Positions 5,955-7,908 of a DNA stretch of 7,908 nt are shown piece by piece. The number at the start of each line of letters is the position of its first letter. Positions within the stretch are counted from its first letter, which is position 1. Source of the DNA: Gammaproteobacteria bacterium (GTDB lineage Bacteria > Pseudomonadota > Gammaproteobacteria > Ga0077536); assembly GCA_030639105.1 (NCBI GenBank), contig DAOWDI010000011.1, forward strand, positions 1-7,908, in the 5' to 3' direction. A program made the position numbers and the translations under genes. A model generated the notes under the pieces. The model did not search any database, had not been told where the DNA came from, and saw only the letters and a program-made list of their open reading frames with translations.

Positions 5955-6126
5955 CGAATACGACACGCAAGCCTACCCCCCTTCTCTCTCGGCGCGCACG
6001 GCGTCGTCGGATAGGAGTGGTAGATGCCGCACATGACTTCTCCGCTCTCACGCATCACGACTATGGCGTCGATCTGCGCGCGCGGATCCATAGAGTTGGC
6101 GCGTTGCGGTCGGCGAGAAACTACCG
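5951..6126 (-). pseudogene. remnant of a JAMM/M67 metallopeptidase gene
   Basis: An open stretch from the ATG at 6089-6091 to the TAA at 5951-5953 encodes 46 residues beginning MDPRAQIDAIVVMRESGEVM and continuing CGIYHSYPTTP. This matches the middle of JAMM (Mov34/JAB, M67) peptidases, where a DP..Q block leads to (G/A)IYHSHP..PA.PS..D. Here the second zinc histidine is tyrosine (HSYP), and the PS..D part reads as unrelated residues, as after a frameshift. The N-terminal half with the catalytic glutamate is missing, because the moeB stop codon lies only about 35 nt upstream. The C-terminal part is also gone, since bfd occupies that DNA. Intact M67 proteins are about 130-150 residues and are often encoded beside ThiF/MoeB-type E1 enzymes. 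I infer a decayed partner of moeB; function is surely lost. Confidence 0.6.
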
Positions 6127-6867
6127 CTAAGCGCACACACAGCATTTGGGATCACGTCGAAAACGCATGGTCTGCCATTCCATCGACAGCGCATCGAGCA
6201 GCAGCAGGCGGCCGGTGAGATCCGTCCCGATCCGCAGGAGGACTTTCAACGCTTCCATTGCCTGCACGCTGCCGACAATACCGAGCAACGGTGCGATGAC
6301 GCCGGTCTCGGCACAGGTCTGCGCGACAGTACTGTCGTCGCTGTAGAGGCACTGGTAGCAGGGACTGTCGCCGATGCCAGGGTGGTAAACGCTGATCTGG
6401 CCTTCAAAACGGATCGCCGCGCCGGATATCAGTGGTTTGGCTTGCCGGAAACACGCGCGGTTTATCGCGAACCGGGATTCAAGATTGTCAGTGCCGTCGA
6501 TGACGACATCGACCGCTGAAACAATCTCATCAAGACCGCTCTCATCCAATCGATGTCCGATCGTTTCGACCTTGACTTGCGGATTCAACCCGCCAAGGCA
6601 ATCCCGCGCCGAATCTACTTTGGGGCGGTTGAGATCGCCGGTCCGGTGAATGATTTGGCGCTGCAGATTGGACAGTTCGACGACGTCGAAATCGATCAGC
6701 ACGAGGCGTCCGACACCGGCCGCGGCCAGATACATGGCCGCTGGTGAGCCGAGACCACCGAGGCCGAAAATCGCCACAGCTGCCTCCAGCAACTTCTGCT
6801 GGCCGTCGATGTCTATCTGCGGCAGCAGGATCTGGCGGCTGTAACGCAGTAGCGTCGAAGATTGCAT
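6127..6867 (-). CDS. moeB: MoeB/ThiF/HesA-family sulfur-carrier adenylyltransferase
   Basis: This E1-like enzyme adenylates the C-terminal glycine of a ubiquitin-like sulfur carrier, most likely MoaD in molybdopterin synthesis; ThiS or another carrier is possible. Numbered from a GTG at 6877-6879 (250 aa), it has RYSRQI (12-17), the nucleotide loop GLGGLGSP (39-46), DFDVVELSNLQRQ (63-75), NRPKVDSA (84-91), and DGTDN (128-132) with the essential aspartate. A zinc site is formed by CxxC at 174/177 and C246/C249 in KCCVCA. C189 in TCAETGV matches the conserved crossover-loop cysteine. I prefer the ATG at 6865-6867 (246 aa), which gives the usual short lead before LLRYSRQ; neither start has a clear ribosome site. 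No rhodanese domain is fused. The prmC-moeB order is common in gammaproteobacteria, which favours MoeB over ThiF. Confidence 0.88.
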   Translation of the reverse strand: MQSSTLLRYSRQILLPQIDIDGQQKLLEAAVAIFGLGGLGSPAAMYLAAAGVGRLVLIDFDVVELSNLQRQIIHRTGDLNRPKVDSARDCLGGLNPQVKVETIGHRLDESGLDEIVSAVDVVIDGTDNLESRFAINRACFRQAKPLISGAAIRFEGQISVYHPGIGDSPCYQCLYSDDSTVAQTCAETGVIAPLLGIVGSVQAMEALKVLLRIGTDLTGRLLLLDALSMEWQTMRFRRDPKCCVCA

Positions 6868-6888
6868 TGGCGTTGGCACCGGAGCGCT

Positions 6889-7299
6889 TCAGTCCACCGG
6901 CGGCACCGCCGTGTATTGCCGCCAGTGCCGCGGCCGGTCATCACGCCTGCCGTGGCGCCGGTGCCGATAGCGGCTGACGTATATTTCGCGTAGGCAACTA
7001 TTCCAGCCGATTTCATTATTCAGGTCCTCTTTGAGTACCGTTTCACGATAACAACGCAGTCCCAGACACAACCGTTGATACCAGTTAAAGACGGGAATGA
7101 GCCCCACGGCTTCGATATTCTCGATAATAGTCGCACAGTTCGTCTCACCTGGATCATAGGCCACCTTTAGCACATGCTTATCCATCACTGCCTGCTCGAT
7201 CCCCGGCAAGTCCATGAGTTTGGCACGCGCGCGCTCATGCGCGCTGGCGTCTCCACCAATAGTGATCTCTAGATTTTTGATCAAGATCAAAGCTCCCAT
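6889..7299 (-). CDS. small HMA-fold-like protein lacking the CxxC metal site
   Basis: This 136-residue protein has an N-terminal part (about 3-70) that resembles a heavy-metal-associated (ferredoxin-like) domain. A first strand ILIKNLEITI is followed by helix AHERARAKLMDLPGIE, strands around 36-48 (KVAYDP), then helix ATIIENIEAVG and a last strand. The loop that normally carries GMxCxxC reads GGDASAHE, so metal binding by the usual cysteines is unlikely. Residues 71-95 include two cysteines (78, 83). The tail (about 104-127) is very rich in arginine and histidine and may be real or may follow a frameshift. The ATG at 7297-7299 is 4 nt after the prmC stop codon; the stop codon is 9-21 nt before moeB, depending on the moeB start. 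It is probably cotranscribed with both. A TTG start 15 nt further on has a better-placed GGGAG. Function unknown. Confidence 0.55.
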   Translation of the reverse strand: MGALILIKNLEITIGGDASAHERARAKLMDLPGIEQAVMDKHVLKVAYDPGETNCATIIENIEAVGLIPVFNWYQRLCLGLRCYRETVLKEDLNNEIGWNSCLREIYVSRYRHRRHGRRDDRPRHWRQYTAVPPVD

Positions 7300-7303
7300 C
7301 CTG

Positions 7304-7908
7304 CTAGGCCCGGCGACTGTCCTTTTGACCAAGGGTAACCCGTTCCAACCCCGCAAGGTCACACTTCGTCGCGATCTGTCGAAAGCCATGGTTGTGAAAC
7401 AAACGCCTGAGCTGGGAACCTTGATGATAACCGTGCTCGACACACAACAAGCCGCCTGGTTTCAGGTATGCCGGCGCCTGGCTCACTATCGCGCGGAACG
7501 CAGCGAATCCGTCGCTTCCACCCACTAACGCCAACTTGGGTTCAAAACGGATATCCGAACTCGAGAGTAGCAGGTCGTCGGCAGCGACGTAGGGCGGATT
7601 ACTGACAATGATGTCAAAGTGAGTTGTATGCAGACCGTGCAGCCAATCAGCCCGCAGTAGATGAACGCCGGAAATACCGTGTCTGATACAGTTCTTGCGC
7701 GCGGTGCGCAGGGCGGATCCGCATCGATCGATTGCAATTATCGTCGCCTCGGGCCTTTCCAGGCCGACGACAACCGCGATCACGCCGCTGCCGGTGCCGA
7801 GATCGGCGACCATGCCCCCCCCACCCGAGCCTGGTATACGCTCGAGTACGGTGTCCACGAGTAGCTCCGTTTCGGGCCGCGGCACGAGGACATCCGCGTC
7901 GATGAAGA
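7304..7908 (-). CDS. prmC: release factor glutamine methyltransferase, N-terminus beyond the window
   Basis: About 200 C-terminal codons of PrmC (HemK) are present. This SAM-dependent enzyme methylates the glutamine of the GGQ motif in peptide release factors RF1 and RF2. The reading frame is open to the window edge: upstream codons read FIDADVL ahead of VPRPETELLV, the conserved block at the start of the catalytic domain. The GTG at 7883-7885 is therefore internal and not the start. Visible motifs are the SAM loop VADLGTGSGVIAVV, the acidic IIAIDRC, the diagnostic NPPY in IIVSNPPYV, VGGSDGFAAFR, LKPGGLLCVEHGYHQG and the terminal ERVTLGQ. The missing part is the N-terminal helical domain that binds release factor. 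The stop codon lies 4 nt before the HMA-like gene, so this is probably an operon continuing into moeB. prfA is commonly the upstream neighbour but is outside the window. Confidence 0.95.
   Translation of the reverse strand, partial: FIDADVLVPRPETELLVDTVLERIPGSGGGGMVADLGTGSGVIAVVVGLERPEATIIAIDRCGSALRTARKNCIRHGISGVHLLRADWLHGLHTTHFDIIVSNPPYVAADDLLLSSSDIRFEPKLALVGGSDGFAAFRAIVSQAPAYLKPGGLLCVEHGYHQGSQLRRLFHNHGFRQIATKCDLAGLERVTLGQKDSRRA

Noticed and set aside
7300..7443. 48-residue N-terminal extension of the HMA-like protein
   Set aside because: It lies wholly within the 3' end of prmC in another frame and does not resemble the HMA fold; the start at 7299 just after the prmC stop codon is more likely.
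4309..7908. Mobile island or defence system around bfr-bfd
   Set aside because: There is no integrase, transposase, attachment repeat or tRNA. The AT-rich part is limited to the promoter region, and all intact genes are common housekeeping or iron genes.

Overview
The window looks like chromosomal DNA of a gammaproteobacterium with moderately high GC. Several things point that way: an E. coli-like bacterioferritin with its Bfd ferredoxin, an OpdA/PrlC-type oligopeptidase of about 680 residues, a TIGR04211-type SH3-and-anchor protein, and a prmC-moeB neighbourhood of the kind found in Pseudomonas and relatives. I see no tRNA, rRNA, insertion sequence, phage or CRISPR sequence.

Layout. (1) 59-259, minus: rpmE (zinc-type ribosomal protein L31), with its own sigma70-like promoter at 295-323. 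The 243 bases upstream hold that promoter but no gene I can defend. (2) 503-4881, minus: four closely spaced genes read in the order lemA, a GIDE-domain membrane protein with an EF-hand, oligopeptidase A, and an SH3b/coiled-coil/anchor protein. Gaps are 33, 17 and 21 bases, so this is probably one envelope-related operon. (3) 4882-5089: an AT-rich divergent promoter region holding the bfr promoter, a Fur-box-like site and several small repeats. (4) 5090-5954, plus: bfr and bfd, iron storage and iron release. They are separated by 202 bases that contain a perfect 11-bp hairpin and a separate, probably iron-regulated, bfd promoter. (5) 5951-6091, minus: a remnant of a JAMM/M67 metallopeptidase gene, tail to tail with bfd. 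(6) 6127-7908, minus: prmC (cut by the window edge), a small HMA-fold-like protein without the metal-binding CxxC, and moeB, closely spaced and probably cotranscribed.

Functionally, bfr and bfd form a storage and mobilisation pair: Bfd, with its reductase partner encoded elsewhere, reduces the Bfr haem so that ferritin iron is released. prmC methylates release factors. moeB adenylates a ubiquitin-like sulfur carrier (MoaD or similar); a JAMM protease gene that once sat next to it has decayed. The lemA-led cluster combines two or three membrane-anchored proteins with a cytosolic metallopeptidase, and its overall role is unknown.

The region is mostly well-known housekeeping genes, and I find no convincing new multi-gene system. 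The points most worth following are the EF-hand in the GIDE protein, the JAMM remnant, the CxxC-less HMA-like gene inserted between prmC and moeB, and the repeat structure of the bfr and bfd promoters.
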